A stretch of 64,000 nucleotides of DNA from Hetaerina americana (GCA_022747635.1 JAKTNV010000003.1:16089086-16153085); one strand, 5' to 3'. Shown: positions 39,201 to 43,345, counted from the first letter of the stretch. Notes: generated by a model from the letters alone, not told the origin. Made by a program: numbers and translations.

Positions 39201-40413
39201 TTACTACTATTCTACTGCAGTTGTGAACACATGTACAAATGAATGAATGAACAAATAAATTAATATTGAAAGGAAGACGTGACTCACTGCAAAGAATGGC
39301 ATATTCATACATGTAATGGAAGGCCCCAAAACAACATTTGACACATAAATGGGACAACAGACTTGACAATCGAGTGAAAGATGCAATCCATTTAAAGCAA
39401 AGGATTTCTTATCATCAATTTAGTCATATCACAGGGAGCTTTAAATTGCATACTCAAGGCTCAACTTTGAGTTTGAAAGAGAACTATTTTATTTCTACAA
39501 ATTAACCTACCTCCCTGATATCAAGTAGCTATCAAAACTTACCTATCTTGATGTGATTGAGGTTTCCCATCTAACACATACAGTATTGCTGGAACTAGTT
39601 CTGCTTGTTTCTCGAGGGGCATTCGTGGATAACCAAGCTTTATATATATAATTGAGAAATTCTGGAAATAAGACCATTATATTTTGCTGATTTATTGTTG
39701 TTAAATGACATACTACACACAAATTGAGGCATAACCATCCAGAAAAAGAATAAGCAATATTACGGAAAGAATAACCAAACTAAACGAATACACCAACTGA
39801 ATTCTTACCGTGACAAAGGAATCCGGGTGCCTATATAGATTAAGTAGTGCTTCAACAGGAAGCTGTACAGTAGGTCTGCTTTTCACCCTTTTACTAATGT
39901 GAAACAAGAGTTCCATGACCTAGTGAAGAACACTTCATTAGCGCTACATTAGTAATAAATATGAAAGATTAAGTAAATTGCACAGACTTTCGTACCTTCT
40001 TCCGCACTCCATCCTGTTGACTCGATAATTTAAGTAATACTGGAGGTAAAAATTTAGAGATGGCATTCTCGAGTTGCTCATCGGTTTCTGCCGATCCTAT
40101 CCGTAAAAATACTCTCTCTAATAGGGCTAAAATTAAAATGATTAGAGTTATTAATTTTCAGTGTTTCAGGCTCACACTTAGTCTGTAAGTCCATAGCTTT
40201 AATGAGGCAAAAAAAATTAAATAAATGCAAGCAACGGGCACGACAAATTAAGGGGAAATCAGGGTCAAATGTGTGATTTAATGGCCAGAATTTGAACACA
40301 TGTGGAAATCCTCTCATTGTTTAACTTCTACATACAACAACCACAGAGCAACAAGAAGTAACAATAAAAAATAATGATGAGCAAGACTAACCATGCTCCG
40401 TGGAAGATGCCAT
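116..40413 (-). CDS. ECM29: ECM29 proteasome adapter/scaffold, 5' and central part (26 exons; 3' end outside window)
   Basis: ECM29 is a large HEAT/ARM-repeat protein that binds the 26S proteasome, tethers regulatory and core particles and links proteasomes to endosomes and motor proteins (established for yeast and human ECM29). Twenty-six exons can be chained on the minus strand with GT/AG boundaries and consistent phase, giving about 1,529 codons; the family is roughly 1,850-1,900 residues long, so about 300-350 C-terminal residues lie left of position 116. Family landmarks in order include an N-terminus with [20 protein letters not shown], then [88 protein letters not shown] and [20 protein letters not shown]. 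Serine/proline-rich inserts in exons 8, 17 and 23 look lineage-specific. Short introns not listed separately show nothing remarkable. I recognise it by recalled similarity to human ECM29; no search was run. Confidence 0.95.
606..786 (-). CDS. ECM29: ECM29 exon 25 (residues ~1417-1477)
   Basis: 181 bp; acceptor TTCACAG, donor GTATGG. Encodes [34 protein letters not shown] and [11 protein letters not shown]. Matches the family's [20 protein letters not shown] region. Confidence 0.94.
959..1080 (-). CDS. ECM29: ECM29 exon 24 (residues ~1377-1416)
   Basis: 122 bp; acceptor CTGAAG, donor GTTTGA. Encodes [20 protein letters not shown] and [15 protein letters not shown], equivalent to the vertebrate LLDKGMMSTVTEVR stretch. 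Confidence 0.94.
1225..1653 (-). CDS. ECM29: ECM29 exon 23 with Ser-rich insert (residues ~1234-1376)
   Basis: 429 bp, 143 codons, the longest exon seen; acceptor TTTCAG, donor GTTTGT. Encodes [20 protein letters not shown] and [11 protein letters not shown], then a serine-rich low-complexity insert of about 60 residues, then [20 protein letters not shown], the conserved WETLFRVMDDIK-type motif. Confidence 0.95.
2574..3873 (-). mobile_element. Degenerate mariner-like element in ECM29 intron 22
   Basis: A relic of about 1.3 kb. On the minus strand 3,257-3,565 still encodes a helix-turn-helix part of a transposase, with [33 protein letters not shown] and [19 protein letters not shown], the last being the mariner [12 protein letters not shown] motif. 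The rest of the transposase is broken by stops and frameshifts. The right end reads (minus strand) TATGAGGGTGGGGTGAAAG; the left end near 2,574 (plus strand) is only weakly similar, so the exact ends are uncertain. Old and inactive. Confidence 0.75.
4144..4311 (-). CDS. ECM29: ECM29 exon 22 (residues ~1178-1233)
   Basis: 168 bp, 56 codons; acceptor TTTTCAG. Encodes [20 protein letters not shown] and ends [13 protein letters not shown]. Two donors are possible; GTTGAG is chosen over GTAATT five bases further because only the former keeps exon 23 open. Confidence 0.9.
4750..5021 (-). CDS. ECM29: ECM29 exon 21 (residues ~1087-1177)
   Basis: 272 bp; acceptor TTCTTTAG, donor GTAAGT. Encodes [20 protein letters not shown], then a serine/glycine-rich linker and [20 protein letters not shown], closely resembling the family's LSTYKELCSLASDL motif. 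Confidence 0.96.
5999..6113 (-). CDS. ECM29: ECM29 exon 20 (residues ~1049-1086)
   Basis: 115 bp; acceptor AAATAG, donor GTAAGC. Encodes [20 protein letters not shown] and LVDLLMEKN; ends with one base that opens the first codon of exon 21. Confidence 0.94.
6227..6427 (-). CDS. ECM29: ECM29 exon 19 (residues ~982-1048)
   Basis: 201 bp, 67 codons; acceptor TGGACAG, donor GTGAGA. Encodes [20 protein letters not shown], then DPWRTRGDM and [20 protein letters not shown]. Confidence 0.95.
6428..8971. other. ECM29 intron 18, 2.5 kb, no recognisable element
   Basis: AT-rich intron between exons 18 and 19. Several short open frames exist on the plus strand, but none has family motifs or neighbouring splice sites. 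I see no target duplications or terminal repeats. Confidence 0.6.
8972..9088 (-). CDS. ECM29: ECM29 exon 18 (residues ~943-981)
   Basis: 117 bp, 39 codons; acceptor TTTTAAG, donor GTAAGC. Encodes [20 protein letters not shown] and ends MARDTKDIE. Conserved HEAT-repeat helix pair. Confidence 0.95.
9089..10570. other. ECM29 intron 17, no recognisable element
   Basis: AT-rich intron between exons 17 and 18; nothing beyond homopolymer runs is visible. Confidence 0.6.
10571..10945 (-). CDS. ECM29: ECM29 exon 17 (residues ~818-942)
   Basis: 375 bp, 125 codons; acceptor CCCTATAG, donor GTATGT. Encodes [20 protein letters not shown], then [20 protein letters not shown], then a serine/asparagine-rich low-complexity segment before [26 protein letters not shown] and the alpha-helical AVGELGR match ECM29. 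Confidence 0.95.
11033..11167 (-). CDS. ECM29: ECM29 exon 16 (residues ~773-817)
   Basis: 135 bp, 45 codons; acceptor TTAATAG, donor GTGTGT. Encodes [20 protein letters not shown] and ends [10 protein letters not shown]. Confidence 0.94.
11545..11636 (-). CDS. ECM29: ECM29 exon 15 (residues ~741-772)
   Basis: 92 bp; acceptor TTGGACAG, donor GTAATA. Encodes [20 protein letters not shown] and SSDLKWLK. Phase 1 in, phase 0 out. Confidence 0.93.
12867..14062 (-). pseudogene. Frameshifted, C-terminally truncated mariner transposase (copy 1)
   Basis: The N-terminal part (13,583-14,062) carries the helix-turn-helix region with [17 protein letters not shown] and [20 protein letters not shown]. After GFRRVA a 2-bp insertion shifts the frame, and the catalytic part resumes at [13 protein letters not shown] (12,867-13,643). 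All three catalytic aspartates are still present in [21 protein letters not shown] and [10 protein letters not shown]. After MDIPKT the sequence runs into inverted 5' leader DNA, giving a nonsense C-terminus. Compared with the intact copies, this cannot make a functional transposase without frame repair. Confidence 0.92.
12878..14198 (-). mobile_element. Rearranged mariner, copy 1, with ~150-bp inverted 5' ends at both sides
   Basis: Flanked by TA on both sides (12,876-12,877 and 14,199-14,200). It belongs to the same family as the intact copies at 20,699 and 34,398, but here the transposase runs on the minus strand and the left end does not carry the normal 3' end. About 150 bp (12,878-13,028) are instead a copy of the 5' end and leader, inverted relative to the right end (about 14,047-14,198). 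The element therefore has two 5' termini. The normal 3' terminus and the last ~26 transposase codons are missing. A 2-bp insertion near 13,640 also breaks the frame. Both terminal 27-mers are intact and the total length (1,321 bp) is almost that of a full copy. Confidence 0.93.
14303..14522 (-). CDS. ECM29: ECM29 exon 14 (residues ~669-741)
   Basis: 220 bp; acceptor TCCATAG, donor GTGAGG. Encodes [20 protein letters not shown] and then [16 protein letters not shown] rearranged mariner starts only about 100 nt downstream of this donor in the intron. Confidence 0.95.
15400..15740 (-). mobile_element. Penelope-type terminal fragment with hammerhead-like core (ECM29 intron 13)
   Basis: Read on the minus strand, the segment contains CCTGACGATGATGTAGATAC followed by ATTGAAACCGGTCTC. 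This is a typical Penelope/retrozyme end in which a CUGANGA box and a GAAAC box flank a short stem. No reverse transcriptase is left here. The wider fragment limits are estimated from the change in composition (GA-rich stretch near 15,520-15,555). Confidence 0.55.
15450..15476 (-). ncRNA. Candidate hammerhead ribozyme core (minus strand)
   Basis: CTGACGA (15,476-15,470) and GAAAC (15,454-15,450) on the minus strand bracket a small hairpin (TGTA-gat-TACA). The canonical core is CUGAUGA...GAAA; here the fifth base is C instead of U. Stems I and III and the cleavage triplet were not verified, so activity is unknown. Confidence 0.4.
15820..16096 (-). CDS. ECM29: ECM29 exon 13 (residues ~576-668)
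   Basis: 277 bp; acceptor TTTTTTTAG, donor GTGAGT. Begins [20 protein letters not shown], continues through an acidic/serine-rich stretch and [19 protein letters not shown], and ends [12 protein letters not shown], which in the family immediately precedes the LRMCL motif encoded by exon 14. Confidence 0.94.
17675..17980 (-). mobile_element. tRNA-derived SINE with 12-bp target duplication (ECM29 intron 12)
   Basis: 306 bp flanked by perfect copies of GTAACATTAAAG (17,663-17,674 and 17,981-17,992). Read on the minus strand the head is tRNA-like, with an A-box region TGGTGCGGGGGCTCGC and a B-box GGGTTCAAATCCC. The GC-rich body (17,690-17,880) is unlike the AT-rich surroundings and ends in GGTCGCCTCCCCCAAAAC. 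Retroposed by a LINE machinery in trans, as for other SINEs. Confidence 0.9.
18221..18453 (-). CDS. ECM29: ECM29 exon 12 (residues ~499-575)
   Basis: 233 bp; acceptor TTCACAG, donor GTATGT. Encodes [20 protein letters not shown], then [20 protein letters not shown] and LLMATGD, matching the conserved fall-off into the VFPSDHIPSRYLLLLA-type motif of the family. Confidence 0.95.
18454..20009. other. ECM29 intron 11, no recognisable element
   Basis: AT-rich intron between exons 11 and 12. I see no ORF, terminal repeat or tRNA-like head. Confidence 0.55.
20010..20126 (-). CDS. ECM29: ECM29 exon 11 (residues ~460-498)
   Basis: 117 bp, 39 codons; acceptor TTACAG, donor GTGAAT. Encodes [20 protein letters not shown] followed by [19 protein letters not shown], a hallmark HEAT repeat of ECM29. 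Confidence 0.96.
20353..20465. repeat. Short retroposon related to the foldback unit at 32,974-34,236
   Basis: Its left part (CCAAAGAAACTGCGGGAGAT) and right part (TTTTTACACTCTGAAATTG) match the two outer ends of the insertion at 32,974-34,236, with the middle missing except for a B-box-adjacent remnant AATCCCAGTCAAGG. It is flanked by near-identical 11-mers, ATCTACATTTT (20,342-20,352) and ATCCACATTTT (20,466-20,476), which look like a target duplication with one later substitution. Confidence 0.75.
20699..22018 (+). mobile_element. Full-length mariner, copy 2 (ECM29 intron 10)
   Basis: 1,320 bp between TA dinucleotides at 20,697-20,698 and 22,019-22,020. The terminal inverted repeats are 27 bp and identical at both ends; they begin CTACCTTGATCAAAAAGTTC. 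One uninterrupted transposase ORF lies inside on the plus strand, opposite to ECM29. Length, TIRs, TA duplication and DD34D transposase make it a canonical mariner. It shares nearly all sequence with the copy at 34,398, so the insertions are recent. Confidence 0.97.
20904..21965 (+). CDS. Mariner transposase, intact (copy 2)
   Basis: 353 codons from the ATG at 20,904; an in-frame ATG at 20,835 would add 23 residues that look like leader rather than protein, and 350 or so residues is the usual mariner length. N-terminal paired-type helix-turn-helix (about residues 5-105) with [17 protein letters not shown] and a second HTH around [19 protein letters not shown]. Catalytic DDE/D domain: D154 in [12 protein letters not shown]249 in [11 protein letters not shown]284 in [10 protein letters not shown], with 34 residues between the second and third Asp, the mariner DD34D signature. 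The enzyme cuts and pastes the element at TA. No stop or frameshift. Seven residues differ from copy 3. Confidence 0.96.
   Translation: MDLNLPQRTCIKFCVKNGFSAARTLEMLEKCFGNDSLKKTVVYQWHERFRSGRESIEDDERSGRPSTSKVGENIDKVKEMLVNNRKLTIREIAEDLNIAYGSAQDIVVNDLGFRRVAAKDLNFMQKRDRVDVAKDMICEAESDPTFIKRIITGDETWVYEYDTQSRHQASEWRSPNEPRPKKPRRFQSKKKAMLTVFMDYNGVVHHEFLPEGQTVNKEYYLGVMRRLREAIRRKRPEMWAENSWILHHDNAPSHSAIIIRNFLTKNATNTIQQPPNSPDLAPCDFFLFNRVKKPLRGTRFSSREEVMEKSQEALMDIPKTEYKKCFEDWIKCWHKCVAVDGDYFEGDNIDLDE
22639..22711 (-). CDS. ECM29: ECM29 exon 10 (residues ~435-459)
   Basis: Only 73 bp. Acceptor ATTACAG, donor again GTTGGT. Encodes [20 protein letters not shown], equivalent to the family's IKPLGPMLLNGL region. 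Recovered by searching for the missing block between exons 9 and 11; phase fits on both sides. The intron to exon 9 is only 84 bp. Confidence 0.85.
22796..22881 (-). CDS. ECM29: ECM29 exon 9 (residues ~407-434)
   Basis: 86 bp; acceptor TTTCAG. Encodes [20 protein letters not shown] and then QFVLLIILG. The donor is GTTGGT, a weak non-consensus site, chosen because it restores phase with exon 10. Confidence 0.85.
23290..24000 (-). mobile_element. Degenerate mariner/Tc1-like relic (ECM29 intron 8)
   Basis: On the minus strand 23,349-23,597 encodes [20 protein letters not shown] and [15 protein letters not shown], recognisably the mariner core around GDETWIHHYDPETKQQSKQW and DFLEKGRTI, with the first catalytic Asp region damaged. 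Flanking sequence to 24,000 has further scattered similarity but many stops. No terminal repeats found. Confidence 0.6.
24718..25069 (-). CDS. ECM29: ECM29 exon 8 with Ser/Pro/Thr-rich insert (residues ~289-406)
   Basis: 352 bp; acceptor TATCCAG, donor GTAAGT. Starts [20 protein letters not shown], then passes through a low-complexity segment of roughly 45 residues (runs of serine from TCT codons, plus TPP and PPPP) before the conserved [16 protein letters not shown]. The insert is longer and more repetitive than what I recall of vertebrate ECM29 here, so it may be a disordered lineage-specific loop. Confidence 0.92.
26690..26946 (+). mobile_element. tRNA-derived SINE (ECM29 intron 7)
   Basis: The head has A-box-like TAAGAGTGCTGAGCTACTG and B-box-like GAGTTCAATTAC; the body contains GGGAAATGACTTATCCCCTG and CCCTGATGTGGGGATTTTAC. 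The phrases ACCCTGATGTG and ACATGCTGC are shared with the SINE at 51,213-51,483, so both are members of one family. Target duplications not identified. Confidence 0.7.
28430..28569 (-). CDS. ECM29: ECM29 exon 7 (residues ~243-288)
   Basis: 140 bp; acceptor CTGCCAG, donor GTAGAC. Encodes [20 protein letters not shown] and [17 protein letters not shown], a strongly conserved ECM29 stretch. Confidence 0.95.
28570..30226. other. ECM29 intron 6, no recognisable element
   Basis: AT-rich intron between exons 6 and 7. No supported feature. Confidence 0.55.
30227..30419 (-). CDS. ECM29: ECM29 exon 6 (residues ~178-242)
   Basis: 193 bp; acceptor TTCTTCAG, donor GTGAGA. Begins [13 protein letters not shown], contains a serine/threonine/alanine-rich low-complexity middle, then [20 protein letters not shown], the linker that precedes the next conserved block. 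Confidence 0.93.
30420..31549. other. ECM29 intron 5, no recognisable element
   Basis: AT-rich intron between exons 5 and 6. No supported feature. Confidence 0.55.
31550..31699 (-). CDS. ECM29: ECM29 exon 5 (residues ~128-177)
   Basis: 150 bp; acceptor TTTCCAG, donor GTAAGC. Encodes [20 protein letters not shown] and then [11 protein letters not shown], matching the family's hydrophobic HEAT helices. Confidence 0.94.
32330..32800 (-). mobile_element. Relic of the 3' end of a mariner-like element (ECM29 intron 4)
   Basis: On the minus strand near 32,365-32,410 the sequence reads [13 protein letters not shown], the C-terminal end typical of one mariner subgroup (EGDYVEK-type). Upstream transposase sequence is heavily mutated, with CCATTTGGATGGCTTAACAA-like remnants and no long frame. 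Confidence 0.6.
33065..33817 (+). mobile_element. Internally deleted mariner with perfect 33-bp TIRs
   Basis: 753 bp between TA dinucleotides (33,063-33,064 and 33,818-33,819). The terminal inverted repeats agree over 33 bp and begin CGAGGGTCATCCGGAAAGTA. They are unrelated to the TIRs of the 1,320-bp family, so this is a second, separate mariner lineage. The transposase has lost its catalytic core, so the element is non-autonomous but keeps both ends. Confidence 0.95.
33226..33718 (+). pseudogene. Mariner transposase with catalytic domain deleted
   Basis: From the ATG at 33,226 the N-terminal DNA-binding half is intact ([49 protein letters not shown]) up to KICARWVP. It is then joined directly to the C-terminal tail ([19 protein letters not shown], ending 33,718) in a different frame. 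The whole DDE/D region between them (roughly 200 residues) is gone. The intact N-terminal part could in principle bind TIRs without cutting. Confidence 0.93.
33831..33902 (-). tRNA. tRNA-like sequence in left arm of the foldback insertion (SINE head or pseudo-tRNA)
   Basis: 72 nt that fold with standard arm lengths: acceptor GCCTCGA/TCAAGGC (one mismatch), D-arm GCTT/AAGC, T-arm CTGGG-TTCGAAT-CCCAG. The anticodon stem is poor (one mismatch, one wobble) and the loop CTGGATA would give anticodon GGA (Ser) without the long variable arm a tRNA-Ser needs. So it is a tRNA-derived retroposon head, not a working tRNA gene. A and B boxes for RNA polymerase III look intact and point left. Confidence 0.6.
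34145..34211 (+). tRNA. tRNA-like sequence in right arm of the foldback insertion
   Basis: Inverted counterpart of the copy at 33,831-33,902, reading to the right. Same D-arm and T-arm, with B-box GGGTTTGAATCCC instead of GGGTTCGAATCCC and a degraded acceptor stem. Considered a SINE head. Confidence 0.55.
34398..35717 (+). mobile_element. Full-length mariner, copy 3 (ECM29 intron 4)
   Basis: 1,320 bp between TA dinucleotides (34,396-34,397 and 35,718-35,719), the same length as copy 2. The 5' TIR is identical to copy 2; the 3' TIR has one substitution (GGGAAATTTTTG instead of GGGAACTTTTTG). Carries one intact transposase ORF on the plus strand. Confidence 0.97.
34603..35664 (+). CDS. Mariner transposase, intact (copy 3)
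   Basis: 353 codons from the ATG at 34,603 (an in-frame upstream ATG at 34,534 adds 23 leader-like residues). Same architecture as copy 2: two HTH motifs, then D154 ([11 protein letters not shown]), D249 ([10 protein letters not shown]) and D284 ([10 protein letters not shown]), DD34D. Differences from copy 2 are few and mostly single residues, for example RHVAA for RRVAA, RPPNEP for RSPNEP, PRCFQ for PRRFQ and MKKSQ for MEKSQ. Copy 1 shares R, S, R and E at these four sites with copy 2, so copy 3 probably carries the derived state. Confidence 0.96.
   Translation: MDLNLQQRTCIKFCVKNGFSGARTLEMLEKCFGNDSLKKTVVYQWHERFRSGRESIEDDERSGRPSTSKVGENIDKVKEMLVNNRKLTIREIAEDLNIAYGSAQDIVVNDLGFRHVAAKDLNFMQKRDRVDVAKDMICEAESDPTFIKRIITGDETWVYEYDTQSRHQASEWRPPNEPRPKKPRCFQSKKKAMLTVFMDYNGVVHHEFLPEGQTVNKEYYLGVMRRLREAIRRKRPEMWAENSWILHHDNAPSHSAIIIRNFLTKNATNTIQQPPNSPDLAPCDFFLFNRVKKPLRGTRFSSREEVMKKSQEALMDIPKTEYKKCFEDWIKRWHKCVAVDGDYFEGDNIDLDE
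36556..37110 (+). mobile_element. Fragment of a non-LTR retroelement linker region
   Basis: Plus-strand 36,914-37,096 reads [14 protein letters not shown] and [17 protein letters not shown], resembling the linker between endonuclease and reverse transcriptase of arthropod non-LTR elements (TDxxGKILxEPExI). A related stretch sits on the minus strand at 57,100-57,310. The minus strand at about 36,580-36,670 also shares [12 protein letters not shown] with SGMGDPTRTKYR at 46,135-46,175, so this is a dispersed repeat. Confidence 0.45.
37165..38200 (+). mobile_element. Degenerate mariner-like element (ECM29 intron 4)
   Basis: Transposase pieces in order on the plus strand: [20 protein letters not shown] (37,340 onward), [20 protein letters not shown] (~37,650), then 37,777-38,151 with [38 protein letters not shown] and [19 protein letters not shown]. 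The first two catalytic Asp motifs survive, but there are in-frame stops (after HRIA, DVSIEC and ELKFE). The sequence derails after [11 protein letters not shown] near 38,185. The leader GGCCTGACCTACAGATGGC resembles that of the relic at 2,574-3,873, so the two are one old subfamily. Confidence 0.8.
38249..38563 (+). CDS. Unrecognised 104-codon ORF after the mariner relic
   Basis: An uninterrupted frame with ordinary amino-acid composition, containing [39 protein letters not shown] and [20 protein letters not shown] do not recognise the family. No splice sites were identified and it lies inside ECM29 intron 4 on the opposite strand. It may be the end of another decayed element or a retrocopy fragment; whether it is expressed is unknown. 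Confidence 0.3.
   Translation: MPEFEAKRPLGEKKSKKNVGIHNILAELRVEDNVEGSFNGNINDIYVEDILYISIDTIPNSNVSSTVVNGSWINQKPILAWCTTANNIFFKFYTSHSFMFSIFE
38564..39542. other. Remainder of ECM29 intron 4, nothing recognised
   Basis: AT-rich DNA between the unknown ORF and exon 4. No repeat ends or coding signals seen. Confidence 0.5.
39543..39661 (-). CDS. ECM29: ECM29 exon 4 (residues ~89-127)
   Basis: 119 bp; acceptor TTTCCAG, donor GTAAGT. Encodes [20 protein letters not shown] and ends in HQD plus two bases of a serine codon that is completed in exon 5, almost 8 kb downstream. Confidence 0.94.
39809..39919 (-). CDS. ECM29: ECM29 exon 3 (residues ~52-88)
   Basis: 111 bp, exactly 37 codons, donor GTAAGA. 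Encodes [20 protein letters not shown] and then [13 protein letters not shown], one of the most recognisable ECM29 N-terminal stretches. Confidence 0.95.
39996..40126 (-). CDS. ECM29: ECM29 exon 2 (residues ~8-51)
   Basis: 131 bp; acceptor TTTTAG, donor GTACGA. It encodes [20 protein letters not shown] and continues to [12 protein letters not shown], the conserved first HEAT-like helices of ECM29. Phase 1 in, phase 0 out. Confidence 0.93.
40392..40413 (-). CDS. ECM29: ECM29 exon 1 (start codon, residues 1-7)
   Basis: Start ATG is at 40,413-40,411 in the context ACAGAAGATGGC; the peptide begins MASSTEH and the exon stops after one extra G at a GTTAGT donor. The start is chosen because the next exon continues in frame into the ECM29 N-terminus, and because in-frame alternatives upstream were not seen. 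The 5' UTR continues to the right for an undetermined length. Confidence 0.88.
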
Positions 40414-41590
40414 CTTCTGTCATTCAACATCATTCGGTCGCTTAGGTCGATCCTTCACGGTTCACTTCGATTTAGATACTCTGAAGATGACACAAAATAA
40501 AACACTTAAGCTTTTTCTCTCAATTTATTTTTTGAGTGAGCTACAGAACGTTTTATTCTGAGCAATTCCATCATCAATATGGGAGCATATATATAGAGCA
40601 AGTAAATGGCACATATTTTTTTAATACGGTCTTCTGATGGTATGCTAGGGCAGTCGATCAATTTGATAGCGGGAAATATGAAATACATATCGGGTACCAA
40701 CGTATCCGTACATTTACATATGATCATCGCCGTCTTTTAGGTCAAATACTACGAATATTATATAGTATGCATGATAATTTAGTTCTCTTACGGCCTGATA
40801 TTTAATTACAACACTATGTACAAGAATACATAAAATTCACTTATCACTGCAACAAATATAATTTTGTCATTTTAAGAGTTTAAGTTCTCCTTTTACTGTA
40901 CCATGCTATAGGCTCATGGAATTAGTGTTAGTAGTGATAGAAGAGATTGGAACTGAAATAATCATGATCGCTTGTTCCATCAGTTTATCATAAAGCTTAG
41001 GAAATTCCCAAAGCAACAGGTAGGTATATGGCAGTAAAGAAGTCATGGATTGAAACGTTTGATTATCACTGTATAAATATAATAATTTTTCGAGGAGAAT
41101 CGAACTCGAGCTATTTTTGACTAATCTAATCATCTTCATTTTATAATGAGCTTTAGTCTACAGAATTATGTTTTTTTATGGACCTGGGAACTACACACTA
41201 CTGTACTTCTAAGCCCTAAAAAAACAGATCTATAGTCATCAATCTCACTCTTGGTTATCTCTGGGAATACACTTCCTTTTCCAAAAGTGACTACCTGACA
41301 TGATCATACCATATCCATAACTTACTGCATTCAAAAGTCATTTCATCGAGTTAAGTTTATTTTCAAACCATAGATATTCATTCCATTCAACTTTTCCTCA
41401 GTGGTTCCTCAAATGTATATAAAATATTCCATCCTAGAACTCCAGCCTAGAATTCTGGTTTGTCTGTCATAGGCTAGAAAAAGTTTTCAGTTCAGCTTAG
41501 TTTGATGTATACATCTCAAACCATAATTCTGGAGCAGGTGACATGGGTAAGAATACCATATGTGATGCATTCAATGGTTTCCGGTTAACT
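40414..41590. other. ECM29 5' flank
   Basis: The first ~70 bases right of the ATG (to about 40,490) have more CpG than the surroundings and probably hold the 5' UTR and core promoter, but I see no clear TATA box at the expected distance. The rest to ~41.6 kb is AT-rich DNA without convincing ORFs or repeats. Confidence 0.4.
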
Positions 41591-41656
41591 TTGTGGAAGC
41601 TTAAGTCCATTAAATGACAGTGTATTTTTCCACTGTCCTTCATTTTGGTACTACAA

Positions 41657-41683
41657 GATTCAACTCTTACGCATCATCATCAG
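41657..41683 (-). ncRNA. Degenerate hammerhead core (left end of the PLE)
   Basis: Inverted partner of the core at 43,260: CTGATGA is intact, but the second box reads GAATC in place of GAAAC, which should abolish catalysis. Confidence 0.45.
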
Positions 41684-42436
41684 GTACAATTTACACACGC
41701 TGCGGTCCATTTATATACCATTCTTGTGTGGGAAGGGGTTGGTGAGAGAGGGGGAAGGGGTGGGTGAGAGAGGGGAGGAAAGAGGAGGGGCTGTGGTCGG
41801 CAATGATGGGAAAGCGGAGAGGGGTGTCAAGAGTCAGAAAAGGCAAGTAGTGGGGGGGAGGAAGGGTAGTTATGTCTTTCCATGAAGGAAAGGGATGCTT
41901 CCAGGATTGGGGAGAGGTGTTCAAACAATAAATTGTTAACCAAATGACTCTTTTTCAAATGCCCTCTGATTTTGAGGTCTTCCCATTTGTCCATCCTCCT
42001 TCCATTGCCCATTTGGTGTATCAGCCACAGGTTGAAATCACTCCTATGATTTTCTTAGCACAGATACTTGGGGAAGTGAGATTTCATGAGGTTACATTTC
42101 CTAGAACAGCATTCATGTTCCTCTGCTCGTGTCTGTAATGATCTCCCCATTTGGTCTATGCAAATAGCACTGCAGTCTTTACAAGTTAACTTTTAATGCC
42201 ACTTTTATTTTGTTTTTCCACTTTGTCTTTTGTAGTGTTCATGAATGATTTTAGGTTGTTCACATTGTAAAAAGCTATCTGAAAGTGTTCTCTATGGAAG
42301 AGGTTGGCTTATCTTTTGTGAAATCAACCAATAATAAGAGAGTCAACATCATTTGTAATCTTTTACATCCATCGCAACTGGTTTAAAAGAAAGATTTTTG
42401 TACAATGGGAACGTTTTCTGGGTAGTATTTTTTCTA

Positions 42437-43167
42437 TTAAATCTTCTTTGTACCCATTTTCACCGCAAAATCTTTTATCATCATCAGTTCTTGAACAAAA
42501 TTACTTTTATAGAGAGGTATGTCCAGCAGTATATTTAGCAGGAAATAAATAGGGGATAACTTTTGAGATACGTGATGGCAAGAGTTGAAGGGGATGGAGC
42601 AGTCTGTGGCGGTACCTTTATGAAAAATTACAAATTCAAAACCCTGTCCCTTTTTCAACTCTGATATGCAGAAAGTTGAGTATCCAATTATGTTTTTCTC
42701 ACTTTTGAAATTGATTTCTTTGCATTGGGAATTCAAGGTGTTCACAAAATGGGCTGATGGTCTTTCATTGTCTGTTCATATTGCAAAGATATCGTCTACG
42801 TAATGAAACCAACAGTGAATGTTTTCTGTAAACACTGAGGAACTACTGAATAGTTTTTCTTCAAAGTTTTTCACGTAAAGGTCAGGAAGGAGTGTTAACA
42901 AAGGAGACTCCATTACTAAGCCTTCCACTTGTCTGTAGTATTCATTGTTGAACTGGAAATATTTTTGTTCAACACACAATCTCAGTAGTGACATAAACTC
43001 ATTGAGGAAGGGCGGTTTGGCCCCAGCACTTTTTCCACCACTACCAATGCTTCAAAAACGAGGATACTCGTAAAAAGGTTTGTTACATCAAATGACTCTA
43101 GGATATGTTTGGAGGGTGGGGGACCTATCTTGGAGAGCTGGGCACAGAAAGCACTTGAATTTTTCAC
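42437..43167 (-). pseudogene. Penelope-like reverse transcriptase remnant
   Basis: Motifs in order on the minus strand: SFDVTNLFTSILVFEALVVV, then YFQFNNEYYRQVEGLVMESP (counterpart of the PLE YxQxxGxxMGSPLSP motif), then FHYVDDIFAI with the catalytic YVDD box. The next codon is TGA where PLEs usually have Trp, a one-base nonsense change, after which the frame continues TDNERPSAHFVNTLNSQCKE. A frameshift also separates the VLGPNRP segment from FMSLLRL. RNA-directed DNA polymerase in its time; now inactive. Confidence 0.82.
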
Positions 43168-43259
43168 ACCTAACTATGGTTGGAAATTTGTAAACTCTCT
43201 GAATAGGGAGTTCAACAGGGTTGCTAGTTTCCTTATGGGGGCAGATACACAGGAAATCA

Positions 43260-43286
43260 CTGATGATAATGCTTAAGCGTTGAAAC
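43260..43286 (+). ncRNA. Candidate hammerhead ribozyme core (right end of the PLE)
   Basis: CTGATGA (43,260-43,266) and GAAAC (43,282-43,286) flank ATGC-TTAA-GCGT, a 4-bp stem II with a tetraloop. This matches the conserved hammerhead core found in PLE terminal repeats (established for Penelope-like elements). Stems I and III were not verified. Confidence 0.55.
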
Positions 43287-43345
43287 TAGTAGTACCAAAA
43301 TAAAGATCAGTGGAAAAATACATTGTGTTCTTCATTTAATGACGA

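Larger units (their letters stand above)
41600..43345 (-). mobile_element. Decayed Penelope-like element with inverted terminal copies
   Basis: The reverse transcriptase reads on the minus strand (42,437-43,167). Both ends carry the same ~80-bp sequence in opposite orientation: minus strand near 41,610-41,685 and plus strand 43,260-43,340, sharing CTGATGATRATGC, GTAGTACCAAAAT and CAGTGGAAAAATACA. GA-rich low-complexity DNA occupies 41,720-41,870. RT type and ribozyme-like ends point to a Penelope-like element (PLE). Length is below that of complete PLEs and the C-terminal endonuclease is not recognisable, so it is incomplete. Confidence 0.8.

Noticed and set aside
41691..42012. Proline/serine-rich ORFs over the GA-rich tract
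   Set aside because: Low-complexity translation of (GGGGAGA)-type repeats inside the PLE; no homologous domain.
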